Position numbers and translations under genes: made by a program. Below, in pieces: positions 26,203-34,384 of a DNA stretch of 64,000 nt. This DNA is from Ruminococcus sp. UBA3767 (GTDB lineage: Bacteria > Bacillota > Clostridia > Oscillospirales > Ruminococcaceae), in NCBI GenBank assembly GCA_002371625.1, contig DFFV01000091.1:29279-93278 (forward strand), written 5' to 3'. Below the pieces are notes generated by a model. The model saw nothing but the letters and a program-made list of their open reading frames with translations. It was not told the origin of the DNA and did no database searches. How positions within the stretch are numbered: position 1 is the first letter of the stretch; every line of letters starts with the position of its first letter.

Positions 26203-28443
26203 CTATGCTTTGAGGCGTGGTATTCTTTCGTGGCAGGTCTTGCTGTGTTCAGCTTCAGTTCTGCCGCAGCGTGGGCATCTATCGCCGATAATTCCTGTAA
26301 ATCCGCAGACCGGATCTCTGTCGACAGGGTGATTGATCGAGCCGTAGCCGATGCCTACTTCTTTCATATATCTTACGACCTTTTCAAAGGCGGTAAGGTT
26401 GTTGAGCGGATCACCGTCAAGCTCGATATAGCTGATGTGACCTGCATTAGTGAGCGCATGATAAGGTGCTTCGATCCTGAGCTTTTCAAAAGCATTGATG
26501 TGGAAATAAACAGGAACGTGGAAAGAGTTGGTATAATAATCTCTGTCGGTAACGCCCTTTATCACACCGTAACGCTGCTTATCCATTTTGACAAAGCGTC
26601 CCGAAAGACCTTCGGCAGGAGTTGCAAGCAGGCTGAAGTTAAGACCTGTTCTCTTGGTCTCCTCATCCATTCTTGCACGCATACGAGTGATTATCTCAAG
26701 TCCGAGCTTTCTTGATTCCTCATCCTCACCGTGATGCTTGCCTGTGAGAGCCACAAGGCACTCAGCAAGACCGATGAAGCCAACGGAAAGTGTACCGTGC
26801 TTGAGTACTTCCTCAACGGTATCGTCCTCAGAGAGCTTCTCAGAGTCGATCCAGACGCCCTGTCCCATAAGGAACGGGTAATTCTTGACCTTCTTCATAC
26901 ACTGGATCTTGAATCTGTGCTTGAGCTGATCTATGCAGAGCTGCATCATCTCATCAAGGCTGTCAAAGAACTTGCCGATATTCTTATCGGCTTTAATACC
27001 AAGTCTTGGAAGATTGATAGAGGTAAACGACAGGTTTCCTCTGCCTGTGACGATCTCTCTTGAAGGATCGTGCGCATTTGAGATAACTCTTGTTCTGCAT
27101 CCCATATATGCGATCTCGGTATCGGGATTGCCCTCTTTATAATACTGAAGATTATACGGAGCATCGATAAACGAGAAGTTCGGGAACAGGCGCTTAGCAG
27201 AAACTCTGCAAGCGAGCTTGAACAGATCATAGTTAGGATCTGTAGGGTTAAAGTTTATACCCTCCTTGACCTTGAAGATATGTATCGGGAAAATAGGTGT
27301 TTCACCGTTGCCAAGACCTGCCTCCTGAGCAAGCAGAACATTCTTTATTACCATTCTGCCCTCGATAGAGGTATCGGTTCCATAGTTTATGGAGCTGAAT
27401 GGTGTTTGTGCACCTGCACGGGAATTCATTGTATTGAGGTTATGGATAAGTGCTTCCATAGCCTGATATGTAGCTCTGTCAGTCTCCTTGACAGAGGTCT
27501 TATATGCAAAATTCTGTATTTTCTTGACAGTTGGAGCGTCAACTATCTGCACAAGCAGCTTTGCCTCGGCATCCTGATAGCCGTTATCATTTGCAAGCGT
27601 AGGAACAAAGCCCTTTTCTTCAAGCTGATCAACGAGCTTTTTAGCGATCGCCTGCGAATTATCAAATCCACCGAGCAGGTTGAGCGCTCTGTGAACGTTG
27701 TCACGATATCTGTGTCTGAACGTCTTGGCAACACCGACAGCCATATCATAATCGAACTTAGGGATAGACTGACCGCCGTGCTGATCGTTCTGATTAGACT
27801 GGATAGCTATACAAGCAAGCGCAGCATAGCTGGAAATATCATTAGGAGTCCTCAGATGACCGTGTCCGGTAGAAAAGCCCTTGTTGAACAGCTTAGTAAG
27901 ATCTATCTGAGTACAGGTCGTAGTAAGGGTATAAAAGTCCATATCATGGATATGAATGTCGCCCTCAGCGTGTGCTTTTGCATGAACAGGATCAAGAACA
28001 TACATCTCATAGAACTCTTTAGCGCCGACAGAACCGTATTTAAGCATGGTTCCCATTGCGGTATCGCCGTCGATATTGGCATTTTCACGCTTAAGATCGG
28101 AATCCTTGGCGGACTTGAAGGTAAGGTCCTCGTAGACCTTCATAAGCCTTGTATTCATCTCTCTTGCACGAGTTCTTTCAGATCTGTAAAGGATATATGC
28201 CTTTGCAGTAGAAGCGTGACCTTCATTTATAAGCACCTTCTCAACACAGTCCTGTATCTGCTCAACGGTAGGAGAGGTAAGGTTCTTCTCCATAAGCATA
28301 TCAACGACTTTACCCGCAAGCACCAGCGCTTCTTCCTGATTGGAGCCGCCAACGGACTGAGCTGCCTTATAAATAGCGTTAGCTATCTTTTCAATATTGA
28401 ACGTAACATTACGTCCGTCACGCTTTTTAATCTTGATGATCAT
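26203..28443 (-). CDS. nrdD: Anaerobic ribonucleoside-triphosphate reductase, lacking the usual glycyl-radical loop
   Basis: A 746-residue class III ribonucleotide reductase. An ATP-cone fills about 1-95; catalytic regions TLTTTCTQIDL (about 185), IAYMGCRTRVISN and GRGNLSFTSINLPRLG are present. The end is odd. In E. coli NrdD a CxxC...CxxC zinc ribbon is followed about 16 residues later by the radical glycine in RRVCGYLG. Here the ribbon reads DPVCGFTG...CPRCG, and the protein stops 20 residues after CPRC with no such Gly-Tyr loop. The next 17 bases lead into a terminator, so a simple frameshift does not restore it. ATG 28443 follows GTGGAGGAAG. Confidence 0.9.
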   Translation of the reverse strand: MIIKIKKRDGRNVTFNIEKIANAIYKAAQSVGGSNQEEALVLAGKVVDMLMEKNLTSPTVEQIQDCVEKVLINEGHASTAKAYILYRSERTRAREMNTRLMKVYEDLTFKSAKDSDLKRENANIDGDTAMGTMLKYGSVGAKEFYEMYVLDPVHAKAHAEGDIHIHDMDFYTLTTTCTQIDLTKLFNKGFSTGHGHLRTPNDISSYAALACIAIQSNQNDQHGGQSIPKFDYDMAVGVAKTFRHRYRDNVHRALNLLGGFDNSQAIAKKLVDQLEEKGFVPTLANDNGYQDAEAKLLVQIVDAPTVKKIQNFAYKTSVKETDRATYQAMEALIHNLNTMNSRAGAQTPFSSINYGTDTSIEGRMVIKNVLLAQEAGLGNGETPIFPIHIFKVKEGINFNPTDPNYDLFKLACRVSAKRLFPNFSFIDAPYNLQYYKEGNPDTEIAYMGCRTRVISNAHDPSREIVTGRGNLSFTSINLPRLGIKADKNIGKFFDSLDEMMQLCIDQLKHRFKIQCMKKVKNYPFLMGQGVWIDSEKLSEDDTVEEVLKHGTLSVGFIGLAECLVALTGKHHGEDEESRKLGLEIITRMRARMDEETKRTGLNFSLLATPAEGLSGRFVKMDKQRYGVIKGVTDRDYYTNSFHVPVYFHINAFEKLRIEAPYHALTNAGHISYIELDGDPLNNLTAFEKVVRYMKEVGIGYGSINHPVDRDPVCGFTGIIGDRCPRCGRTEAEHSKTCHERIPRLKA

Positions 28444-28552
28444 ACAACTTCCTCCACAAACTTCATATCATTATATTATTTATATATTATTTTTCTGTCA
28501 CGTCACGACCTGTAAACAATAACTTATGTCAAACAAGGTTTCTTTGAGCCGA

Positions 28553-28568
28553 CCACAATATCTTGTGG
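28553..28568. promoter_or_regulatory. NrdR box 1 upstream of nrdD
   Basis: CCACAATATCTTGTGG is a near-perfect dyad and matches the NrdR consensus ACACWATATMTWGTGT at 14 of 16 positions. It lies just downstream of the predicted nrdD transcription start. Confidence 0.8.
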
Positions 28569-28583
28569 TTCGTTTTGAACAAT

Positions 28584-28599
28584 TCAAAGTATATAGTAT
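28584..28599. promoter_or_regulatory. NrdR box 2, overlapping the nrdD -10
   Basis: On the minus strand ATACTATATACTTTGA matches the NrdR consensus at about 12 of 16 positions. Its centre is exactly 31 bp from box 1, the three-helical-turn spacing typical of paired NrdR sites, and it covers the -10. Confidence 0.7.
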
Positions 28600-28616
28600 T
28601 TATCCCGACCTGTCAA
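28588..28616 (-). promoter_or_regulatory. Promoter for nrdD-nrdG
   Basis: On the minus strand a consensus TTGACA (28611-28616), 17-bp spacer and TATACT (28588-28593). It predicts a leader of about 135 nt before nrdD. Confidence 0.8.
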
Positions 28617-28619
28617 TGT

Positions 28620-29040
28620 GCTTTTTGACAAATTGGCAGGTGGTATTTTGTACAGCTTGCACAATTTACATAAAAAGGCAATTTCGCAGTCGTTTCAAAT
28701 GATTTTTCAGCATTTTTCATAAAGTGATTTTACTTTACAGCGCAGTTTTTGCGAAATGGTACATAAAGTATTTTGCTTTACAGCTAAAATCCTTATTTTA
28801 CGCTTGTTTGTTTGCTAAACCAATTCAATTATAGCCGATTATGAATAAAATATTTTCAGATTTGATATTGTTCTTTGCAGCAACAAAAGATTTTAGTTTT
28901 CATTTGGGGTATAAAGCAAATATGCTTTATAGCTGAAAAAATTTGATTTTTTTGAGTTTCCCACTTCTGATATCATCACAATAGTGAATTGACAAAACGC
29001 ATATTTACGCCGTTTTCTTGTTGCTCTTACACAAAATAGC
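28620..29040. repeat. AT-rich non-coding stretch with three dyad repeats
   Basis: No gene or known RNA is recognised here. Three related dyads occur at 28718-28741, 28762-28784 and 28910-28933, each of the form TAAAG(T/C)-N-(A/G)CTTTA followed by CAGC or TAGC. The third is a perfect 7-bp inverted repeat (TAAAGCA/TGCTTTA). They may be protein sites or short hairpins. Confidence 0.45.
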
Positions 29041-29080
29041 AACGGCAGACACCTCATTCAACGAGATATCTGCCGTTTTT
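29041..29080. terminator. Terminator downstream of the metallo-hydrolase
   Basis: AACGGCAGA (29041-29049) pairs with TCTGCCGTT (29069-29077). The plus-strand side has five T; the minus side, which would end the 29097 gene, has a weaker T run. Confidence 0.6.
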
Positions 29081-29096
29081 GTGTTGTTATTACTAT

Positions 29097-29735
29097 TTAA
29101 AAGAACAGTTTTCTGCACACGGGAATGTTATTTGCCACCTTAGCTTCAAAGGTATCCGCATCCTTTGGCTTTCCTACTACCGAGCCGTAATGGACGGGTA
29201 CAGCGATCCTTGGCTTGATATGATTCACAAGCTCGGCTGCCTGAGCGGCATCCATTGTATACGTTCCGCCGATAGGCACGCAGATTATATCGCACTTTGC
29301 CGCTCTTGCTTCGGGGGTATCATCGGTATCACCGCAGATATACACCTTACTGTCGTCGATATCAACTACATAGCCCAGCCAGCCGTTATTCTTCGGGTGG
29401 AATGGCTTTGTGTGGTTGTATGCCGCAACAGCGTGGATATGGATCCCTGAAACTATGGCTGTCTGCCCTGGGACCATTGAATATATCCTATCCTCAGGTG
29501 TTCCCAGCTTGAGCAGTGTGTTTTTCATGCTTCTTGGTGCAACATAGATAGACTTCTCATTCGCAGCCTTTTCTATCTCCCTGGGTGCAAAATGATCGTA
29601 ATGCTCGTGAGTTATAAACACTATATCGGCATCATGCTTTTCGTCAGGAAGCTCAAAGGGATCAAAATAGAGCGTTCTTGAAGCATTTATCCTTATACTG
29701 CTCTGCTTATTAACAACGATACTTGCAATATTCAT
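29097..29735 (-). CDS. MBL-fold metallo-hydrolase (UlaG-like)
   Basis: A 212-residue metallo-beta-lactamase-fold protein with the metal motif ITHEHYDHF (about 41-49), GDTDD near 135 and a late His in VPVHYG near 180. It resembles L-ascorbate-6-phosphate lactonase UlaG and YtkL-like hydrolases, but the substrate cannot be read. It closes the glpA-like gene cluster, 18 bp after the DUF1667 gene, with AAAGGGGGAG as ribosome site. Confidence 0.88.
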   Translation of the reverse strand: MNIASIVVNKQSSIRINASRTLYFDPFELPDEKHDADIVFITHEHYDHFAPREIEKAANEKSIYVAPRSMKNTLLKLGTPEDRIYSMVPGQTAIVSGIHIHAVAAYNHTKPFHPKNNGWLGYVVDIDDSKVYICGDTDDTPEARAAKCDIICVPIGGTYTMDAAQAAELVNHIKPRIAVPVHYGSVVGKPKDADTFEAKVANNIPVCRKLFF

Positions 29736-29753
29736 CAGCTGCTCCCCCTTTAC

Positions 29754-30107
29754 TTATTTAATTGTTCTTGCTGCTACGATATCAACTCCTGTTGAACAAA
29801 CGTCTGCTATCATAACATCTCCCATTCTTACAGGAAGCCCGGGAGAAATGGATTTTATCGCTTTTACCACTTCAAATATCTTTTCCTTGGGGATTGGGTC
29901 TTTGGTTTTAACAGGTATTGGTGTGCCGCTTTTGCTTATCATTGTAGTTGTGACTGTTCTGACCGGAGCGGTCAGCTCGCTTTTGGCATAGTTTTCGCCT
30001 CTTATGCAGGTGTTCCCCGTTACCGATATAACGTTACCCTGTGTATCGACCTCCGCTTTAAGGGCACAGCCCATAGGACAGCAGATACACGTCAGCTCCT
30101 TTATCAT
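29754..30107 (-). CDS. DUF1667 domain protein
   Basis: A 117-residue protein with conserved cysteines: CICCPMGCAL (residues 7-16), GNTCIRG and ADVCSTGVDIVAARTI near the end. It matches DUF1667, usually encoded just after two FAD oxidoreductases of the GlpA/GlpB type, as here. A small Fe-S-binding electron-transfer subunit, like GlpC in role, is an inference. ATG 30107 overlaps the previous stop and follows AGGAGGTGG. Confidence 0.9.
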   Translation of the reverse strand: MIKELTCICCPMGCALKAEVDTQGNVISVTGNTCIRGENYAKSELTAPVRTVTTTMISKSGTPIPVKTKDPIPKEKIFEVVKAIKSISPGLPVRMGDVMIADVCSTGVDIVAARTIK

Positions 30108-31381
30108 TCAGCCACCTCCTCTATAAATACCTCTATCGTATCACTTGCCGATGAGAGCTTATCCTTTTTCAGTATCACATCTACCATTTCACTTGGTACC
30201 AGGATCTGAGACTTTTTCCTTATCAGCTCTGTATCCCCTGACTTCACAATGATACTGACATTTTTGTAAACATCAGTTACTCTGAATCTTATATGTGTCA
30301 GATCAGGCGCATTTGCGGTATTTATCCTGCAGGGCACCGTATACCTTACGCCGTTGCCTGTTTTAAGCTCTATGCTCTTTCCGCCCTCGCCCAAGCCATG
30401 TCTGATATACTTTGCGGCAGCTTCGCCTGCCCTTGCAGATTCCTCTGAAACAAAGTCAACAAGGTCGTGGACGTGAAGCACATTACCGCAGGAGAAAACA
30501 CCGGGCATATCAGTTTCAAGGCTTTCATTAACAAGTGCACCGTTTGTTCTCGGATCAATGCTTATGCCTGCTCCGCCTGTAAGCTCGTTTTCGGGGATAA
30601 GTCCGCAGGAAAGCAGCAAAGTATCACAGGGGTAGTACTTTTTAGTGCTTTCGATAGGAGCTCTGTTATCATCGACCTGAGCTATATATACGCCTTCGAG
30701 CTTCTCATTGCCCTTGATATCTACTACCGTATGACTGAGAAGCAGCGGAATATCGTAATCATCAAGGCACTGGACGATATTTCTTTTTAGTCCGCTTGAA
30801 TAGGGCATAAGCTCGGCAACTGCCGCAACGTGAGCACCCTCAAGAGTCATTCTTCTTGCCATGATAAGTCCTATATCGCCCGAGCCGAGTATAACTACCT
30901 CTTTTCCGATATGTGCACCCTCAAGATTTACCAGTTTTTGCGCTGTACCTGCTGTATAAACGCCCTGCGGTCTTGTACCGGGGATATTGAGCGCACCCCT
31001 TGGTCTTTCACGGCAGCCCATAGCAAGAACGACTGCTTTAGCGGTAAGCGTTGCTACACCAAGTTTTGAACTTATGACCGTAACTGCTTTAAGTTCGCTG
31101 TCCTGAATTTTCTCAACAGAAAGCACCATTGTATCAAGCTCAAAGGGTATCCCCTCCTGCCTGACCATATCTGCATATTTTTCAGCATATTCAGGACCTG
31201 TGAGCTCTTCCTTGAAGGTATGCAGGCCAAAGCCGTTATGGATACACTGGTTGAGTATACCGCCAAGTACGCTGTCACGTTCGAGTATAACAAGATCATC
31301 TATGCCTGCTTTTTTTGCGGCAATTGCGGCAGCCATACCGGCAGGACCGCCTCCGATGACTATAAGATCGTATTTATTCAT
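30104..31381 (-). CDS. FAD-dependent oxidoreductase (anaerobic G3P dehydrogenase GlpB-like / NADH oxidase-like)
   Basis: A 425-residue pyridine-nucleotide-disulfide-type flavoprotein. FAD-binding DLIVIGGGPAGMAAAIAA is at the N-terminus, a CxxxC-like CIHNGFGLHTF follows ILNQ, a second nucleotide fold VVILGSGDIGLIMARRM is at about 180, and VFSCGNVLHVHDLVDFV at about 310. The start is ATG 31381 after AGGGGGCACTGCG, overlapping the previous gene by 8 bp. It probably shuttles electrons from the partner GlpA-like enzyme to NAD or a quinone-like acceptor. Confidence 0.88.
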   Translation of the reverse strand: MNKYDLIVIGGGPAGMAAAIAAKKAGIDDLVILERDSVLGGILNQCIHNGFGLHTFKEELTGPEYAEKYADMVRQEGIPFELDTMVLSVEKIQDSELKAVTVISSKLGVATLTAKAVVLAMGCRERPRGALNIPGTRPQGVYTAGTAQKLVNLEGAHIGKEVVILGSGDIGLIMARRMTLEGAHVAAVAELMPYSSGLKRNIVQCLDDYDIPLLLSHTVVDIKGNEKLEGVYIAQVDDNRAPIESTKKYYPCDTLLLSCGLIPENELTGGAGISIDPRTNGALVNESLETDMPGVFSCGNVLHVHDLVDFVSEESARAGEAAAKYIRHGLGEGGKSIELKTGNGVRYTVPCRINTANAPDLTHIRFRVTDVYKNVSIIVKSGDTELIRKKSQILVPSEMVDVILKKDKLSSASDTIEVFIEEVAE

Positions 31382-32798
31382 CGCAGTGCCCCCTATCTGT
31401 ATCATATACGCCGTTTTTGCGCACCTGTTCAACCTTTATGCCGAGCTTTTCCGCAAGCAGCTTCATCGTTACGGGTGAGCAAAATCCCGCCTGGCACCTG
31501 CCCATTCCTGCTCTTGTACGTCTTTTTACGCCGTCAAGAGTCGTTGCACCAAGAGGTCTGTTGATAGCATCAAGTATCTCGCCCTCGGTAACTGTTTCAC
31601 AGCGGCAGACTATTTTACCGTATGCAGCGTTTTTCTTAATAAGCTCATTACGCTCACTGTATGAAAGCGAATTGAAATGAACGATACCCTTTCGTGTATC
31701 CTTATAATTATTCTTTGGTTTCAGCTCTGTTATGCCGGAAACTATCTCGCACAGATACTCCCCGATAGCAGGAGCACTTGTAAGCCCCGGTGATTCGATA
31801 CCTGCGGCGTCTATAAAGCCTTTGACATCACTTTGCTGAATGATGAAATCGCCCGTATCTCCAACCGCACGGTTACCTGAAAAGCTGGTTATCACCTTAC
31901 CAAACGGAATATTCTTTACAGAAAGCGATGCCTTTGCCTTTACATCGCCAAGGCCCTTTGATGTTGTTGACACATCGTCCTTATCCTCGATATTATCAGC
32001 GGTAGGTCCGACAAGCAGATTGCCATGGACAGTAGGCGTAACGAGCACGCCCTTGCCCATTTTAGTCGGCAGCTGGAATATCGTGCGGCTCACGGCACCT
32101 CCTGCGGCTTTATCCATCAGGAGATACTCACCTCTGCGGGCAGTTATGCCAAGCGGAGTACTGCTGACCATAGAGTGTATCTCATCGGCATAAAGGCCTG
32201 CGGCATTTATAACAATCGAAGCAGTGACCTCTCCTGTGGATGTTTTTATAACAAAGCCTTTATCGCTCTTGCTTATGCCTTCAACACGGCTTGAAAGCCT
32301 GAAAACCACGCCGTTTTCACAAGCATTCTCCGCAAAGGCGAGCGTCATCTCAAAGGGACAGATTATAGCAGAGGTTTCAGCAAGCAGCGCAGCACAGACA
32401 GAATCGGTAAGCGAAGGTTCAAGCTCTCTTGCCTTATCACCTGTTATAATGCTTACGCCCTGCACTCCGTTAAGCTCGGCTCTTTTCTTCAGCTCTTCAA
32501 GCCCTGAGATATCATTCTCATCAAAGCACAGCACCATTGCACCGTTTTGTTTATACGCAAAATCGAGCTTCTCAGCAAGCTCACCCATGAGCTTGCTGCC
32601 CCTTACATTCAGCTTTGCTTTTAATGTACCCGGTTTAGCATCAAATCCTGCGTGAGCGATAGCGCTGTTGGCTTTGGTAGTACCCTCACATACATCGCTG
32701 TTTTTTTCTATTACACAAACAGAAAGCTCATATTTACTAAGCTCCATTGCCGCAGCGCAGCCTACTGCGCCCGCACCAATAATTGCTACATCATACAC
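31374..32798 (-). CDS. Glycerol-3-phosphate dehydrogenase-like FAD oxidoreductase with BFD-type [2Fe-2S] tail
   Basis: A 474-residue DAO-family flavoprotein: VAIIGAGAVGCAAAMELS at the N-terminus, substrate domain to about 365, then a C-terminal Fer2-BFD domain with cysteines IVCRCETVTEG and GMGRCQAGFCS. This layout matches anaerobic GlpA and related 2-hydroxy-acid oxidases. The start is GTG 32798, five bases after GAGGTG. It heads an operon with the GlpB-like and DUF1667 proteins; no glpK or glpF is in the window, so substrate is inferred. Confidence 0.87.
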   Translation of the reverse strand: MYDVAIIGAGAVGCAAAMELSKYELSVCVIEKNSDVCEGTTKANSAIAHAGFDAKPGTLKAKLNVRGSKLMGELAEKLDFAYKQNGAMVLCFDENDISGLEELKKRAELNGVQGVSIITGDKARELEPSLTDSVCAALLAETSAIICPFEMTLAFAENACENGVVFRLSSRVEGISKSDKGFVIKTSTGEVTASIVINAAGLYADEIHSMVSSTPLGITARRGEYLLMDKAAGGAVSRTIFQLPTKMGKGVLVTPTVHGNLLVGPTADNIEDKDDVSTTSKGLGDVKAKASLSVKNIPFGKVITSFSGNRAVGDTGDFIIQQSDVKGFIDAAGIESPGLTSAPAIGEYLCEIVSGITELKPKNNYKDTRKGIVHFNSLSYSERNELIKKNAAYGKIVCRCETVTEGEILDAINRPLGATTLDGVKRRTRAGMGRCQAGFCSPVTMKLLAEKLGIKVEQVRKNGVYDTDRGHCDE

Positions 32799-32850
32799 AT
32801 TATCACCTCATTTGTTATTATTCCTAAAAATTTTTACTTCTGTTTAGAAA

Positions 32851-32879
32851 ATTATAGCACATTTGCTTTAAAAAATCAA
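32851..32879 (-). promoter_or_regulatory. Promoter for the GlpA/GlpB-like operon
   Basis: On the minus strand TTGATT (32874-32879), 17-bp spacer, TATAAT (32851-32856), about 50 bp before the GTG start. Confidence 0.7.
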
Positions 32880-32882
32880 TAG

Positions 32883-32921
32883 AAAAAAAGACCGCATTTA
32901 CACGTTAGCATAAATACGGTC
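32883..32921 (-). terminator. Terminator after the Gln/Thr-rich membrane protein gene
   Basis: On the minus strand GACCGTATTTA pairs with TAAATGCGGTC (one mismatch) and is followed by seven T. It overlaps the start of the next promoter by design or chance. Confidence 0.85.
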
Positions 32922-32939
32922 CTGATATATGTCGAAAAG

Positions 32940-33293
32940 CTATTGCATAGCAGCGGTAGTTACCTGTTCACCCTGCTGCACCTGTGCCTGCTGAGTTTGC
33001 TGAGACTGTTCGCCCTGCTGCACAGGCTGAGTAGTCTGCTCGGTCTGCTGCGAAGTATGCTGGGTATCAGCGGTAGTTTCGGTCGTCTGCTGTGTTTGTG
33101 CAGAGGAACTATCACTGGTTTTATCTTTACTATCCTTATGCAGCACTATCCCGTTGGGATACTTGCTGTCAAGCACATCCTCAAGCGAGGTATTGCCCAT
33201 ATATGCGCAAAATGACAGTATCAATATAAGTATACTCATTATTATCATAAGGTCTATGCGATATCTGCCTTTTCTCTTTTTTCTTTTAGCCAT
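32940..33293 (-). CDS. Small single-span membrane protein with Gln/Thr-rich tail
   Basis: A 117-residue protein, not assigned to a family. Residues 1-12 are strongly basic (MAKRKKRKGRYR), one membrane helix spans about 14-32, and from about 60 the outer tail is low-complexity Gln/Thr/Glu with repeats such as QQTEQTTQPVQQGEQSQQ. It has no catalytic or sorting motif. ATG 33293 follows AGGGAG at good spacing, while upstream in-frame starts lack one. Topology suggests the tail is outside the cell. Confidence 0.7.
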   Translation of the reverse strand: MAKRKKRKGRYRIDLMIIMSILILILSFCAYMGNTSLEDVLDSKYPNGIVLHKDSKDKTSDSSSAQTQQTTETTADTQHTSQQTEQTTQPVQQGEQSQQTQQAQVQQGEQVTTAAMQ

Positions 33294-33384
33294 TAAAAGC
33301 TCTCCCTTGAATTTAATACACAAAATAATTATACAACATTCTTCAAACAATTGCAAGAGCACAGACAATTATTTTTAGAAAACA

Positions 33385-33410
33385 AAAAGGCAGCCGATCG
33401 GCTACCTTTT
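33385..33410. terminator. Hairpin between pyrE and the small membrane protein gene
   Basis: AAAAGGCAGCC-GATC-GGCTACCTTTT forms a stem of about ten pairs with one G-U, and T runs on both strands. On the minus strand it may end pyrE transcription or attenuate the promoter at 33501-33529. Confidence 0.7.
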
Positions 33411-33500
33411 GCTTGTGTAAAAATTTTGGAGAGGATGAAACGAGCTAAGAGTGTTAATCTTAGTGTTCATTCTTTTTCCTTTTTTTGTTCTACAACTAAT

Positions 33501-33529
33501 ATTATACACACGATGCCTGTAAACTTCAA
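33501..33529 (-). promoter_or_regulatory. Promoter with long leader for the small membrane protein gene
   Basis: On the minus strand TTGAAG (33524-33529), 17-bp spacer, TATAAT (33501-33506). The leader of about 200 nt holds an AAAGGA plus ATG (33471) opening a 42-codon frame, a small stem and the hairpin at 33385-33410. Confidence 0.5.
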
Positions 33530-33589
33530 CAACAGATAAGTTACATATAGCTACAAAAACGTTACAAATGTTTTCAAATTGTAACTAAA

Positions 33590-34252
33590 TCACTTGTTGT
33601 TTACACCATAGGTGTTTCTGTATTCAAGCATCTTATCAAGATACTCGCTTCCTTCAACGACGCCGTTTTTGATAGCATCGATTATATCGTTGATATTTAC
33701 GATAGAATACACCTTTACGCCAAAATCCTTATATGCCTGCTCAACAGCTGAAAGCTCGCTGTCAAGAGCTTTTTCCATTCTGTCAACGGTAATTACCATG
33801 CCTGTTACGTTTACCTTTGCTGCCGATGTGAGCTTGGGCATAACTTCACGCAGCGCTTTACCCGAGGTCATAACGTCCTCGATTATAACGACCTTTTCGC
33901 CGTCTGAAAGGGATTTGCCTACGAACATTCCGCCCTCACCGTGATCCTTGACTTCCTTTCTGTCAAAGCAGTAGCTGACCTCTTTGCCGTACTTGTTATA
34001 AAGTGCAACAGAAGCGGAAACTGCAAGCGGGATACCCTTATATGCAGGTCCGAAAAGTGTTTCAACGTCAATGCCGTTCTCATTTATGCACTCAGCATAG
34101 AATTCACCAAGTCTGGCAAGCTGGGCACCGGTCTTATAATTACCTGTATTTACGAAATATGGTGCTTTTCTTCCGCTTTTGAGTGTGAAATCACCAAAAG
34201 TGAGCACTCCGCATTCAACCATGAATTTGATAAAGTTTTCCTTATAAGTCAT
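33590..34252 (-). CDS. pyrE: Orotate phosphoribosyltransferase
   Basis: A 220-residue OPRTase, which makes OMP from orotate and PRPP. The N-terminal FTLKSGRKAPYFVNTG binds orotate, YCFDRKEVKDHGEGG matches the flexible catalytic loop, and VVIIEDVMTSGKALRE (about 120-135) is the PRPP motif. It belongs to the longer PyrE class. ATG 34252 follows AAAGGATCG. It is monocistronic here, separate from pyrB at 38-39 kb. Confidence 0.96.
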   Translation of the reverse strand: MTYKENFIKFMVECGVLTFGDFTLKSGRKAPYFVNTGNYKTGAQLARLGEFYAECINENGIDVETLFGPAYKGIPLAVSASVALYNKYGKEVSYCFDRKEVKDHGEGGMFVGKSLSDGEKVVIIEDVMTSGKALREVMPKLTSAAKVNVTGMVITVDRMEKALDSELSAVEQAYKDFGVKVYSIVNINDIIDAIKNGVVEGSEYLDKMLEYRNTYGVNNK

Positions 34253-34287
34253 ATCAAACGATCCTTTCGGTTTATTATTACATTATA

Positions 34288-34316
34288 ATTGTAACACACA
34301 TTTGTATTTTTTTCAA
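34288..34316 (-). promoter_or_regulatory. Promoter for pyrE
   Basis: On the minus strand TTGAAA (34311-34316), 17-bp spacer, TACAAT (34288-34293). It is back to back with the plus-strand promoter at 34340. Confidence 0.7.
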
Positions 34317-34339
34317 TAGCAATTTTCTTAACTTATGTG

Positions 34340-34368
34340 TTGACAGTCCGAAACCGGTAATGTATAAT
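34340..34368 (+). promoter_or_regulatory. Promoter for HAD phosphatase gene
   Basis: Consensus TTGACA (34340-34345), 17-bp spacer, TATAAT (34363-34368). The predicted start leaves a leader of only about ten bases before the ATG at 34385. Confidence 0.8.
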
Positions 34369-34384
34369 CAAAACGGGTGATAGA

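Noticed and set aside
27280-28515. Long plus-strand open frame (411 codons) opposite nrdD
   Set aside because: It is antisense to a highly conserved enzyme, has no ribosome site and no family-like sequence; it reflects codon bias of nrdD.
28718-28933. CRISPR array
   Set aside because: Only three short, diverged copies with unequal spacing and no cas genes; they are dyads, not CRISPR repeats.
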